A stretch of 64,000 bases of DNA from Diadema setosum (GCA_033980235.1 CM067065.1:26134836-26198835), one strand, 5' to 3'. Counted from the first letter of the stretch, positions 46,261-58,740 are shown. Notes: generated by a model from the sequence alone, not told the origin. Numbers and translations are program-made.

Positions 46261-47080
46261 GCTGTTGTTGTTCTTTTGGATTGTGGAGCTCTCTGCCGGG
46301 TGGGCAATTTGCTCCAAAAATATAATTATTCAGATATACCTTAAATTTAATTATGAAAACCTAAAATACTTTAAATTATTTACAAAAAAAACCCCAATTA
46401 CATTTATTTTTATATTTACAATGATATATATACATCGGAAGGAAAGGGGGCAGGGTTCCGGAAATGATGTCATCTGCCTACTCCTGCATCGAGAGAAATG
46501 CAGGGTTACGCCGTTCCCGTCGGCAAAGCAGGTATAGGACCCGCCCGCCGACGCCGGTGATGTCTTGGCCGTTCCCGGGGTCAGGCGCTTCTAGTTTTCT
46601 TATCGGCCTAGGTGTTAATTATTATTAGCCTAGTAGGCAGAGACATCGTGGAAGAGAAGTGTTGATAGAAGAATAGCGGAAAGGGTGAAGACAGAACGAG
46701 AAGACAGACAGCTAGGGGGGTGGAGGGTGCTGAGCTCCTCTCTCTGACATAGGGTCAGCCCGTTGCCAAGGTTACATGCATGGGATGTAAAAATGGATCA
46801 CAATTAAAAGAAGCGTTACCGTCGGTCACGAGCCATTGATAATGCTAACCTGAGAGAAAAATGCAGATAAGTGTAGAAGAAGAGAAAGAATAGAGATATA
46901 GAACTAAGGATGGCGTTGAATATGACGGTGGTATCGGAATAGAACAAAGGCGTATTGAGTATATCGTTGGTACATGTATGCGTATGGAGTTCTCCCTTGC
47001 AGTCGTTTGAGACCTCTACAAACATCATACCTAGGTATAATTAATGTAGATAGTGGCATAGAGATAAAAGGGAAGAGATA
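46261..47080 (-). other. Probable 3'UTR of the I/Nimb-like element
   Basis: Downstream of the ORF2 stop on the minus strand there are about 700-800 bases without coding signal, GC-richer than the average. I cannot fix the 3' end. A candidate is near 46380, where an A/T-run occurs. Confidence 0.45.
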
Positions 47081-47745
47081 TCAAATTGTGAAATACAGGT
47101 TTGTGTCCTTTACATATTGAAGCAGGTGGTCCATGGACTGCTGGTTGGAGAAAAGATCAGACAGCTGCAGAATAGATTTATGTAATCTTTGTGCTAATGC
47201 TGTACGTTGTTTTAGGAATCGTGTGCAGTATAGCAGGTAGTGCCCTACAATTTCCGGGGAGTTGCAGGTGTGACAAAGGCCATTAGGGTGTTTGTGAATT
47301 AAGTGTAAGAAAGCAGGGAGTCGAGCACGACCCATTCTGAGTCTGTGAATGATAATTTCGTCTCGGCGGCAAGTACAATCGATGGAGAAAAGCTGTTTGA
47401 CATTACTATGAATGAAGTATAGATGACGACCATGGGTGGATGTGCGCCAGGTCTCGTTCCAGGCGTCCAGACATTTTGTCGAGATTAAATGTCTAATCTC
47501 AGAAACGGTAGGAGGGATCATGATGGTTTTGTAATCTTTTTTAGACTTTTCTTCGCGAGAGAGTCTGCACAATCATTACCTTTTAGACCACAATGTGAGG
47601 GGATCCAGACTAGGGAAAGAGAAAATTCATTAGATAATAAATTTCAACATTTCAATAAAATATCGCAAGTTAGGTCGTGTTTATTTGAGGAATAATTTTC
47701 TAATAAAGACAGAGCGCTGACGGAGTCTGAAAATATTGCAGCTTT
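47081..47745 (-). pseudogene. RNase H end and C-terminal domain of I/Nimb-like ORF2
   Basis: In frame with the main ORF2 after the stop at 47746-47748 one reads AIFSDSVSALSLLE, then (after a TGA) VWIPSHCGLKGNDCADSLAK. These are the third and fourth RNase H motifs, with their Asp and His present. A frameshift near 47540 leads into the remaining domain (HRLRMGRARLPAFLHLIH, then CHTCNSPEIVGHYLLYC), a zinc-knuckle-like C-terminus shared with the element at 57809-58567. Two stops and one frameshift make it non-functional as it stands. Confidence 0.8.
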
Positions 47746-50700
47746 CTATGGAGAAGAAGATTCTAGCCAGGTTAGAGCTTCTAAAATTGCAGTGAGTTCA
47801 GCACGGCATATGGAAATGCGGGAGATTCTTTCGTGGATGTTTATTTCGTGGCGGGGGATATAAATCCCAATACCAACCCTGTTGCTGGTGGGGTCGTGAG
47901 AGCCGTCTGTGTAGAGATGAAGGTGTTTAGCATAGGTAGTGTTGATTATCTGGAGAGCAGTTTGTCTTTGCATTTCAGGGTGGGACGTCTTTGTGCAGTG
48001 GTCATGAATGGAGAGATCGATTGTTGGATATAATATTGACCATGGCGGACACGGGCAGTCGGATAGCGGGATGAGTTTGCCGAAAGTGGGAAATAAATAT
48101 GAAGTGCGGAGGGCAAACGTTTTTTTTTTTTTTTTTTTTTTTTTGTGTTCAGGCCATTTGACTGTGGCAAACTGCCAGCAGTCCGAGATGGCGGCCCGAG
48201 CTTGGTGAGTGGTGGAGAGAGGAAACAGATAAGCACAGTAGTTGAAAGCGGCCCTCTCACGGCGTATATCTAAGGGAGCTTCATGGCATTCCACTTGGAG
48301 AGAGTGTAGTGGGATGGAGGGGAGAGCACCAGTGGCTATACGTAGGGCGTGGCCTTGAACTGAGTCCAGCTTCTTGGCAAGTGTTGGGGAAATGGAATTG
48401 TAGATTTCACATGAATAATCAATGTGGGGGCGAACTAATGAACGATATAATAATAACAATGTTTTAGTATCAGCGCCCCAGGACGTGCCGGATACAGACC
48501 GAAGAAGGTTAAGGCGTCTATTACATTTATTCAGTATATAATTTACATGAGATGACCACGATAACGAGGAGTCAAAAATGACGCCGAGGTATTTGTAATT
48601 TTGCACAATTTCTAAAGGAGTATCAGATACATGTATATTGAAATTACTGGCGGCAACTGATCGTGGATAAAAAATCATTACTTTGGATTTATTGCTTGAT
48701 AAAGAGAGGCCCCATTGTTTCAGCCAAGAGGCGATGTTGTTGATGTCCACCTGTAATTTGAAATTGATGTATCGTAGGTTGTTGGAAGTGCGCCAAATCG
48801 CTATATCATCTGCGTAAAGAGATATATTGGATCTGCTGCAGTAAGAGATGTCGTTGATGAAAAGAGTAAAGAGAATTGGACTAATAACGCTTCCTTGAGG
48901 AAGACCGATATTTAGGTGATAAGTGTTGGACAGAGAAGAATCAATGCGTACTTGTAGAGTCTGCGAGTCTAAAACGTTGCGAATCCACTCAAGAAATCTA
49001 CCTTGTAGTCCGATGGATTGGAGTTTGGCAATGAGAGCGTTGTGGTCGACGGTGTCGAATGCTTGGCTGAGATCTAGAAAAATAGCTGCGGTGTAATGTT
49101 TAGTGATTAAGGATTTACGGACATCTGATTCAAGAAGAAGAAGGTTGTTGGTTATTCTGCGATGAGGTAAAAAAGCGGATTGAGTGTGAGATACCAGATG
49201 GTGTTTGTTTATGACATAGGTTAACCTGCTGGATATCATTCGTTCCATGATCTTGCACAGGAATGGAGTCAGAGAGATGGGACGATAAGAACGTATGTCG
49301 TGCTTATCCTTGCCGGGTTTCAGAATGGGTATAACGATAGAGTGTTTCCATTGGGGTGGTAGGGTGGAAGTGTCCCATATGTGATGTATTATTCGTAACA
49401 GCGAATGAATCATGCTATCAGTCAGGTGGGATATGAGAGCTTTGTTGATCCCGTCAGTTCCAGGTGAGGAATTTTTGGATATGCGGATGGCTCTTTTTAG
49501 TTCCCTGAGTGTAAAGGGGGAATTTAATGGGGTGTTGTTATCATGAATGATATTCGGTGTAGCCGGAGTGGGTAGTTCGCGTGTTGAGAAATGTGAAGAG
49601 GCGGACTTCTCACAGAATGAGGCTGCTAAAGCGTTTGCTATAGTTAGAGGGTCAGAAGAAAGAGAACCATTGATGTGGAGAGGAGGGAAAGTCGTGCCAT
49701 GTTGGCGGTTATTGGAAAGTATTTTAATCTTACGCCATATGGTGGAGAGAGGAGTAAAACGGTTTAATGTATTACAGAACTGTTCAAAATGAGCACGTTT
49801 GGCAGATTTAATCGTTTTCCTCGCCAGAGCGGAGGCTTTGAGATAATCACAGAGATCAGAATATAAATATGAGCTTTCCAATCTTCGTTTAGCTCTGTGT
49901 TTAGCCTTGATAACCTGGGTGCACGGATTAGGATGATTTTTTTTTATTTTATTAGTTGGAATGGCGGTTTCCGCTGCTTTCTGGATGCACAGAATAAAAA
50001 AGTTGAAGAAATCATAAATGTATTCAATGTCAACATTTTTCATCTTGTAAGTATTGTGTAATTCCTTTTCAAACAGCTCCCAGTTGGCCCTGTGGAAGGA
50101 TAGGGATGGTTTAGGTAACCTGAAATCAGTGGGAGTGATGTTGGGTACAGGTGCATTAAGTGCTATATCACATTTGATCAGGAAGTGATCACTTCCCATC
50201 GTGGTAGTAGAGACAGACCAGTTGCATCGTGCGGCTAGAGAGGGACTTGAGAGAGTTAAATCTATGGAAGACGATGTCCCGCGTAAAATATTGATTCGTG
50301 TAGGGGAGGAATCATTCAATATAGATATGTTGTTGGATAATATATAATCAGCTATCAGTCTCCCGTTATGATCTTCCGTGGTTCCGCCCCACATAGGATG
50401 GTGAGCGTTAAAATCACCTGCTAATATAAAATTTGGGAGGCAATTGGAGGTTCATGCTTTGAGATTATCTAATGTGAGTTTTTTTAATGGATTGTAAAAA
50501 TTAACAACAGACAATTTAGCGGTGCCTAACAAAACATTAACTTGTTGAGCCTCGAGCGAGGGGGCGCAGTTATAATTGATGTCGTGTGCGATACCGGAGC
50601 GTAAGAAAATGGCGCATCCTCCTCTACGGGAGTTGGGACGGTGACGCCAGATGGATACATAACGAGGAATAGAAAAATCAGTGTGTATATGATCCCAAGT

Positions 50701-50813
50701 CTCTTGAATCAAAATGATGTGTGGGGGATCGGTTGAGGTGTTAATGTGGTAACTAATTCGTGTCCGTTGGACGATATTCCACGGGCGTTCCACTGCCAGA
50801 GGGTGAACTGCAT
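47746..50813 (-). pseudogene. I/Nimb-like ORF2: APE endonuclease, RT, RNase H start
   Basis: The start is set at the ATG at 50813-50811 (MQFTLWQWNARGISSNG), the usual endonuclease opening. A one-base slip in the G5 run (50723-50727) joins it to IILIQETWDH. An in-frame TGA lies at 50452-50454. Then come AGDFNAHHPMWGG, SSIDLTLSS and GSDHF, the endonuclease catalytic blocks. In the 882-codon main stretch the RT shows SPGTDGINK near 310, SYRPISLT near 369, IFLDLSQAFDTVDH near 438, GLPQGSVISPILF near 497 and YADD at 527-530. RNase H begins LYTDGS and CRAELTAI before a TAG at 47746. A 25-base T-run on the plus strand (48120-48144) encodes eight lysines in the linker. Gag-EN-RT-RH order points to the I/Nimb group. 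Confidence 0.88.
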
Positions 50814-51075
50814 AGTGAACAGGGGAAGGAAAAACAGTATGAAACAGAGCAGCTGTATATCCATTATTGAGAAATGGATGTTAACAGCTCATGGATTTTT
50901 TCAGGAGGTATCATTGTGCCGAAGCAGGTGTTGGCGGCCTGTACTGTTAGCTTTATTCTGTTGCTCTTCGAGTTGGCAGTCTCTAGGTTATTGATAACAA
51001 AAACAAGGAAGGTGACCAGGTTTTCGACTGTAAGTGGAGAACCAGGAGAGCATTGCGAAGACTGGTTGACCTTGT

Positions 51076-52174
51076 CTACCTGTGTTGAAGCGTCTGAAGT
51101 CGAAGGTCTTGTGGGGGAAGATTTGGGGTTGGGAGGACTTGAGATGAGTGTTTGGCTGTAGCGGGAGGATGTTGAGGATGAGGGGTGGCAGACGATGTAA
51201 CAGTAAGGGATGGGTTCGTATTAGAAGAAGAGGGTTGGTTAATCGGCGTGGGGAGAGTGACGGGGTCTGAGATGACTTGAGAAGCTGTTGGGTTTTCGGG
51301 CGGAGAGTTATGGGCAGGTTGTGTTGAGTTCCGTACTTGCTGGACCGCATCTGCATAAGATAACTTGTTTAGTACTTTAACTGACTGTATTTTCCTTGCC
51401 TGTTTGTATTCAGGGCAACCGGCATAAGCGGCACTGTGGGGCCCTCCACATCCCAAGCATCGAGGGGTACCTTTGATGGGACACTGGTCAAGTTGGTGGG
51501 GCTCACCACACCTGACACATCGCAGCTTGAACCGGCAGGTGTCGATGCCATGCCCAAATCGTTGGCATCTGAAGCATCGCGTGATAGGGGGGATGTACGT
51601 CGATACTTCGAAACGTTCGTACCCTAATGATACAGCTGAAGGAAGAGATTTGAGATTGAAAGTGACAATGACAACAGATGTGGCAGAGCGAGTATTATTG
51701 ATCTTACGGCGTACATCGGTGACTCCCTGATCCCGTAATTCTTGATGAATTGAGTCGTCTGATAAATCAACTGGAACGCGCTTTATTACTCCCTTTGTTA
51801 AGGTGAGGGGGGTATTGGTGTTGGTCACGGAGACTGAAGTGTTGCAGAAGTTGGTTGTCGCTAAAAAAGAATGTACTTGTTTTGAATTGGCGCATTTAAT
51901 CACGAACGATTTGGGGTGGCGTTGTACTTGTAGGACGTGTCCTGCTATGCGGTTGATTTCCCTTGCTACTTGGATAGGGTTGGATTGAGTTATGTTTTTG
52001 TCAACTCCGGTTATTGTAACAAAAAGTGAGATAGACGGTCGTGAGGGGGTGTGGAATTCATCTTCGTTGTTTTCGAGTGATATGGTGTCTTTTCGGGATC
52101 GTTTTTTTTCTTTTGACAGGAGTGAACATAGTGTCATTGGGGTCAGGGTCAGGTTCCGTTTCAGTGTCCTCCAT
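51076..52174 (-). pseudogene. I/Nimb-like ORF1 (Gag-like, triple zinc knuckle)
   Basis: The likely start is MEDTETEPDPDPND at 52174. A one-base slip in an A-run near 52110 joins it to the long frame beginning RSRKDTISLENNED. Downstream there is an esterase-free, RRM-like middle region, then three cysteine-rich knuckles: CFRCQRFGHGIDTC, CVRCGEPHQLDQC and CLGCGGPHSAAYAGC. The tail is rich in Pro/Ser/Thr. Such proteins bind the element RNA to form the ribonucleoprotein. The ORF1-ORF2 spacer is about 260 bp. Confidence 0.85.
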
Positions 52175-52880
52175 ATTTGATGGATTTGATTGAGCTGAGC
52201 CTATGTTTTGTAGTGATTGTATGGGAGTGCTGAAAACACAAAGAAAATAAGAGAAAGAGGACTGTGACAGATGCACACGAGACGACCTATATACTGCTAC
52301 CACGGGCACAGATTTGACCTAATTCACGGATGAAGGGATTAGGGAAAAGCGAGGAAGAGAGTGTGTTGAAAAACGGATAGTTATTGCTAAGGGAAGAAAA
52401 GAAATTCCCGGAGAGTTTCAGAGGAGCTTGCAGTGAGTATCTGGGCTAATCTCCGTGCTTAGGAAAGTCCACTGTTTGGTGAATGAAAGACAGAGTATAG
52501 CTATGGAGTAAAGCGAAACTGTACAGATCTTAGTGCGCTTAACAGTGACCTATGGGTATGTAATGACAACTATGTAGGAAAGGATAAGAAGCGTTGCAGT
52601 TATACCGCTCTCAAATGGAAACTATAGAAAAGTTGATAATAGGTTGAAAAGTTGAAACTAGAAATAGTTGATAATAAAAAAAAGAAAAAAAAAAGAAAAG
52701 CAATGCGGGATGTGATGGAAACCTCCCCACCTTAGTCTGCGAAACCAAGATTGGTGTAATAAGCACAGTGATGTGTATGCAGATAATCGATACAAACAAA
52801 GATATGAGGAATAAATCGTGTATGAGTATACAGGTAATCAATACAAACTGAAGATATGAGGAACAAATCGTATACAGGAT
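52175..52880. other. 5'UTR of the minus element and tandem block
   Basis: The first part is the presumptive 5'UTR of the minus-strand element. At about 52780-52893 a 40-50 bp unit (ATACAAACAAAGATATGAGG, then TATACAGG) repeats two to three times, directly before the plus-strand RT. The boundary between the two elements is not sharply defined. Confidence 0.5.
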
Positions 52881-53674
52881 ATGAGGAATATACCTGTGTT
52901 TTTTGTAAATAACACTGAAGTAATAACAGATAAAGGGGAGGCTGAAGTTTTCGCGCAATTTTTTGCAAATATCGGAAAAAAGAAACCAAATACCGCCCTC
53001 TACGATACCGTTTTAGAGAGAAATCGACAAGACGAACTAGAAAAATATCCGTCAGTACTTAATGAAGATTTCTCCATGAACGAAATGTCGAAATCTCTGG
53101 ATTGTGGAAAAACATCCGCACCAGGACAGGATCAAATCAACTATCTTGTCTACAGCAAATTGCCCCCTTCAGCACGAACAACCATGCTTTCAATCATAAA
53201 CCAAATCTGGAATACCAGCCACGTCCCCAAAGCCTGCAAGCACTCTATACTCACCCCGATAGCAAAACAAAACAAAGACCCCCAAAATGTCTCCTCGTAT
53301 CGTCCAATCGCCTTAACTTCCTGCTTTATTAAAATCATGGAACGTATGATAAAATCTCGTCTCAGGTGGTACTCAGACAAACACAATCTAATTCCAGCGC
53401 TCCAAAGTGGCTTCAGGAAGGGACGTATTACTACACACAACATAGTCAACTTAGAAAATAGCATTCAAAAAAGTCTAGGAAATAAGGAGCATACGTTAGC
53501 TGTATTCCTCGACATCGAAAAAGCATTTGATTCTCTTCGGATTGACGGACTTATATTCAAACTAAGACGTATAGGATTAAAAGGGAACGTAGTTCGCTTT
53601 TTACATAACTTCCTGACGAACCGATAAATTCAAGTGCGGATCCAAAACACAAATTCTAGTCCCCAAACCATCAG
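52881..53674 (+). pseudogene. I/Nimb-like RT, part 1 (5' of the hAT-like insert)
   Basis: The open frame reads SAPGQDQINYLVYSKLP, SSYRPIALTSCFIKIMERMI, LQSGFRKGRITTHN and AVFLDIEKAFDSLRIDG, the fingers and first catalytic aspartate of an RT of the same group as the minus-strand element. It lacks the endonuclease. A stop lies at 53625-53627, and the sequence is then cut by the insertion at 53675. The block that should follow, GLPQ, resumes at 56757. Confidence 0.85.
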
Positions 53675-54400
53675 CAGGCCCGTAGCCAGGGGGGGGGGGG
53701 GGGGTGCGTCGGGTGCGTACGCACCCCCCCCCAAATTCTGAAAGGTCCACTTTTTCATAATAACGGTTTTTAGCAATTCTCAAGATAACAATCCAAATAA
53801 ATATAAAGACACATTATATGCTACGTAAATGTGGAAGAGTACGTTTAACAATGTTAAAAATAATTGTACGAAACCCTTTTGTTGTATGAACAATCGGATT
53901 GTCCCCATGCACACAAACGCAAATGTTATGTATCAATTTGTGCGAGCTATTATTATATTAGCACTGCATGCCATGGCCCTTGGCGCGTGTGGCCGGTGTT
54001 TTTTTTTTTTTTTTTTCCACTGGCCGCCCGAGTACGTGCGATTCGTGGATGACATTGAGGTTGACACTTGCATTTTTTCACAGGAACAGAGGTAAGAGGA
54101 TGAAAATCTAATAGCCTCAAGTTTACATATATGATGAAAATTAAAGAAATTTCCTCGAAATTACTATAATCGAAAACCTGAGACATTTTATATCTACGTC
54201 TCACAAAGATATAGTACATGTATATATAAGTACATGTTGGCATGATAATGCCTGGGGATAGATTATTATGTCAACTCTTTTCCATTATGAATGCATGCTC
54301 CAATCAAATTGTGAAAAGGTGGTCATGAATTAGCATTTCTTACGAACGATCAGGAGAGACAAAACAAAATGAAAGGCCTGTCTTACTCCAGTTCTCTATT

Positions 54401-55375
54401 AGTTATACATTTTCTCATGTTGTGACAGTTCGATTGGTTCTCATTTTGAAGTGAGCCAAATCCTAAGAACATTCTCACTTATAATTTCCAAAGAGTATTA
54501 TGCAGGCACGCAAACTCATTTTAGTTGTATTTCATTTAAATGTAATGGGTAAGAGGGTATGAGAGAGAATGGAAAGTGCTGAGCTATGAAGTAAAATGGT
54601 AAAGTAAAAAGTTTGTCTGATAGTATTACAAAAGCCTGAATATTGCAAGAGCTCCGGAGTAAAAACAGTCAGTGAAAAACCCTATGTATGATAGCATTGT
54701 GAGAGCGTTAGACTGCATTGTGACGCATCGTTATTTAATTTACATTCTTTATTGATATATTTTCATAAATATCTCAGGTAATGAGTCGGATTGGATTACA
54801 ATTCTCACTTACAGCTTTGTAGAAGTCTGAGTCAACAGTATCACACAGTACTTCAGGACGTATTATAGTACAAACGATTTCTTGAGCCTGCACCGTTTCA
54901 GGCTCTGTTCTGGATACGGCGGTAGAAACTCATTCTTTTTTGTTGTTTATTTTATCATTATTTACTAATCTCTTTTCTAACTTACAGGTAGCGGATTTCT
55001 TTGCAGGCCAAATTCGGAAATGTAGTGTTGATTATTACTTATACATTTTCTCATGTTGTGACAGTTCTATTGGTTCTCATTTTAAAGTGAGCCAAAACCT
55101 AAGAACATTTTCACTTAGGGCCTATAATTTCCAAAGAGTATTATGCAGGCACGCAAACTCATTTTAGTTGTATTTCATTTAAATGTAATGGGTAAGAGGG
55201 TATGAGAGAGAATGGAAAGTGCTGAGCTATGAAGTAAAATGGTAAAGTAAAAAGTTTGTCAGATAGTATTACAAAAGAAACTCATTCTTTTGTTTGTTTA
55301 TTTTATCATTATTTAATTATCTCTCTTCTAACTTAAAGGTAGTGGATCTCTTTGCAGCCCAAATTCGAAAATGCT
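54401..55375 (+). repeat. Internal duplication within the hAT-like insert
   Basis: A 235-bp block (54401-54635) recurs at 55036-55276, and a following 98-bp block (54928-55025) recurs at 55278-55375. In the second copy the two blocks are adjacent; in the first they are separated by about 290 bp of unique text. So a tandem duplication was followed by an insertion in, or deletion from, one copy. Confidence 0.8.
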
Positions 55376-56581
55376 TAGAGACAGCTAGTAACCAAATATG
55401 CTACTATAATTTAATAAATAAGAAATAACCATTCCAGTATGTATCTTAGTGTGCACAGTAAGAGAGATCAAATCAAATAGGAAAACATTTGAGCACTAAG
55501 CCTGAGGTCTGAATTTGCACTCAACTTCTTCCAATGGCTAACGGATGTTTAATTTTTGAATTTCACTGACCTCCAAATTTCACAAAGAAAACCTTCTTAG
55601 CATGATGGTTAATATGACATTTGACTGATATTGGAGATGTTTGCGAATCGGATCTACTACCTTTAATATTATTAAATCTAAAATGATTATTTGAAAGTTC
55701 GGAAATGCTGGAAATATCCTACCACAAGGAGGCAAAATATAAATGGTTCACATTTACAATTTATTTTGTTTAAAAAATTTTCTTATCTATTTTCGTTTTT
55801 GACAAACTCGTATACCAACGGCTGATAAACTGTATAGTAAAGTGAATGTTTCATCTTCCAAACAGCATCCAATGGGATGGAAAACTCCAACTGAAAGGTG
55901 GACACCGTGACCATACTCGCTAAAGAAAATGCGCAATAAGGGTCGTTTTTTCTCACGGATTAGATGGAATGAGAGTGTGATGTACGAGCGTATATAATCA
56001 AAGGGTATCAAAAAGGCCGAAATTTGGGAAAATGGTATATTGTTCAATCATGATGAAGTACTTCTTTAGGGTGCAGGAAACATTTAAGGAATACTTGTTT
56101 TTAAGGCCCGAAAAAATCATATGATCATTACTCGTTTAGGGGCCATTTTGAAAGTCCATGTATGAGCATGGTGTCCACCTTTTAATTGTCGCTACCCCTC
56201 CCGGGACAGTATCAAAGGACCGTTTTGTTAATTAACGCAATCCCCCCTTCCTTTAAAAATCCTGGCTTCAGGCCTGCTAACGTGGGTATACAATAGAAAA
56301 AATAAAAGTTATAACAACACCAGGAAAATCACTATTCTCAATTTTGCGGCGCGCTACGCGCGCAGAGTCTCGAACACAATTAAACTTTGCAACTTCCTGG
56401 CAAAATGAGTTTTTACTATTTCCTAGATGAAATACCGTAACGCGATTGCATGCAACAAACAAAAATACAAATTTCCTCGAGACTTTAAAACGTCATTAAA
56501 CGTCATTAAAACAGTCAAAATTCACAATTTGCGGCGCGCTTCGCGCGCAAATTCTTATACAACTTTTGTAGTTCGGTCGTC

Positions 56582-56585
56582 CAAA

Positions 56586-56622
<37 letters not shown>

Positions 56623-56666
56623 CATATATGTATATAATTGTGTGTGTGTGTGTGTGTGTGTGTGTC
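56582..56666. repeat. TA and TG microsatellites
   Basis: A (TA)n run at about 56588-56616 is followed by a (TG)n run at 56640-56665, both inside the hAT-like insert. They generate spurious Tyr/Ile and Cys/Val frames. Confidence 0.9.
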
Positions 56667-56742
56667 ATCATTGGTATTGGTACCGAAGGTCCGTTTTTTT
56701 GGTGACCGCACCCCCCCTTGAAAAATCCTGGCTACGGGCCTG

Positions 56743-57506
56743 CCATCAGTAATGGTCTTCCACAAGAAAGTACACTCAGTCCCCTTCTTTTCAACCTCGT
56801 GATGTATGATATACCCACTGATCCCGCTGTAAATATGTCAATGTACGCTGATGACTGCGTACTCTGGAAATCAGGGAAAAATGTAAAGTTCATTGGCAAA
56901 AAAAATCAATGAATATTTTGGAAAATTGAACTCCTGGTTCAGCGAATGGGGCTTCAGATTATTCGACAGAAAGACAACCCCAGTAATTTTTACAAATTCT
57001 ACTAAACTTGAAAAACCGGACATAAAAATAAATGATAATGTAGTGAAATATCAACAAAGTCAGAGATTTTTAGGTCTCACTTTTGATCAAAAATTAACAT
57101 GGAATACATACATAAATGATGTTGTTGACCGTTGTAAACCCAAAATAAATATTTTAAAGAGTCTGGCGGGAACTACATGGGGTAACTTTTCTAAACCCTT
57201 CTTATGGTGTACAGAGCACTGATCAGGTCTCTTCTCGACTATGGCTGTGAAGCTTATGAGTCCGCCTCAGAAAGCTCAAAAAAACCACTGGATTCCATCC
57301 AATATCAGGCTCTTCGAGTATGTGCTGGTGCAGCTCCCGCCACATCTCTAGAATCCCTTCAAGTAGAAATGGGAGAACTCCCCTTATGCATCATAAGAAA
57401 GATGCTGACTACAAAATACCATGCGTCTTTGACGAGAATCGCAAACCATCCGGTATCACAAAGCACAAAAAAAAAAAAAAAAACTGCTGGCAATACGAGT
57501 ATATGA
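56743..57506 (+). pseudogene. I/Nimb-like RT, part 2
   Basis: Resumes at NGLPQESTLSPLLFNLVMYD and reaches the catalytic MYADDCVLWKSG. Frameshifts near 56900 and 57200 lead through LNSWFSEWGFRLF, FLGLTFDQKLTWN and SLLDYGCEAYESASESSK. It ends in a 17-base A-run (57467-57483) at the point where the minus-strand relative also has an A-run. Confidence 0.8.
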
Positions 57507-57699
57507 AAGAGAAAAAAATCACGTAAACCGTTCGGACTTACAATTCAAAGCGCAAATATCACAACAAAACTCGAACCTCTCACTCCCCCAGAAATCCCCT
57601 TCTGGCACTTAAGTGAAATCAAAATCTCCTTAGAGCTAACTGAGTGGCTCAATAAAGACGACAAACCTTTAATTAAAAAACAATGGAGCCTAGAACTGA

Positions 57700-58567
57700 T
57701 CAATTCCAAATGGAAACATCAACTTCACATATTTACTAATGGATCCAAATTGCCAAATAAAGGCAATTCAGCTACCGCCTTCTATGTGCTATCACTTCGT
57801 TATTCCCAATGCAAAAGTTACGTGATCACACATCATCATATCGAGCACAACTATCTGCAATCATCCTCGCCCTAAACTGGCTTGAGCAATTAGACCTCCA
57901 CACAGGAGCTGTCATATTCAGCGATTCGCCGAGCTCACTTAAAGCCATCAAATCACAACCGTACGATGACAACTTCATCACTGAAATCAGGACAATTGTC
58001 ACTCGTCTAGAACATAAAGGCACGGACATCTCACTCGAATGGATTCCGTCACACTGTGGAATTCACGGCAATGAAGCCGCTGATTCCCGAGCTAAAGAAG
58101 CCTTGACGAAACCTATCGAAATCTACAACGACCTTAGTTTCTCAGAGATAAAGTCAGTCCTCGTAACTGAGTATAAAACAGAATGGCAAACTAAGTGGAA
58201 TAACTCAACCTCCTTTCTAAAAACCATCATGTCATCTATAAATTTTCAGCCATTCACATGTCATCTTTCCAGACAACATGAAATGATTAAACACAGGTTG
58301 AGAATGGGCTGTCTCGGCCTTAACTATGATTTAGCAAAAATAGCAAAACACCCCAGTGGAAACTGCCCCTATTGCCCCACTCCTGAAACATTTAAAAATT
58401 TTCTAATAGAATGCCCGAAATATACAATAGAAAGAGCCATGTTAATGGCAGAAACCAACACAAATTGTGACTCTGATATCATTACACTCTTAACGTCTCA
58501 AAATCGAAATATTCAAAATTCCTTAATCACATTTGTGTACAGGACAAATCGTTTGAGTCAAGGATAA
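57700..58567 (+). pseudogene. I/Nimb-like RNase H and C-terminal domain
   Basis: At about 57720 the RNase H opens with IFTNGS, so the first catalytic aspartate (TDGS in the relative) is asparagine. A frameshift follows. The 252-codon frame from 57809 holds YRAQLSAIILALNWLE (E position replaced by Q), VIFSDSPSSLKAI, and LEWIPSHCGIHGNEAADSRA with its final Asp. The conserved C-terminus (MIKHRLRMGCLGL, CPYCPTPETFKNFLIEC) follows and the element stops at 58567. Confidence 0.85.
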
Positions 58568-58619
58568 GGTTGACGAACCTTAAAGATTATAATGTAGTAT
58601 TTCTATAATGAAGTGTAAA

Positions 58620-58740
58620 GTAGAAATATTGTACGTATACCTTTTGTTTACCTCGCTTATATTGTACGCATACCTTTTTGTCTACCTTTTGTTTACCTCG
58701 CCTCGTGTGACAAACGATTACTTTATTTTCTTTCAGATTC
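58620..58740 (+). repeat. Penelope-like terminal sequence, plus orientation
   Basis: Contains GTACGCATACCTT and, at 58689-58736, a TTTACCTCGCCTCGTGTGAC-type block that is the inverse of 46153-46203. The hammerhead-like core itself is not present here. It lies directly after the plus-strand retroelement. Confidence 0.55.

Larger units (their letters stand above)
53675..56742. mobile_element. 3.1 kb hAT-like insertion in the RT
   Basis: It starts CAGGCCCGTAGCCAGGGGG and ends CCTGGCTACGGGCCTG, with CCATCAG repeated directly on both sides (53668-53674 and 56743-56749). Removing it restores the RT order exactly. The terminal sequence is of hAT type (8-bp duplication is expected; 7 are visible). 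A second right-hand end, CCTGGCTTCAGGCCTG, at 56261-56276 shows nesting or a composite structure. No transposase frame remains. Confidence 0.8.
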
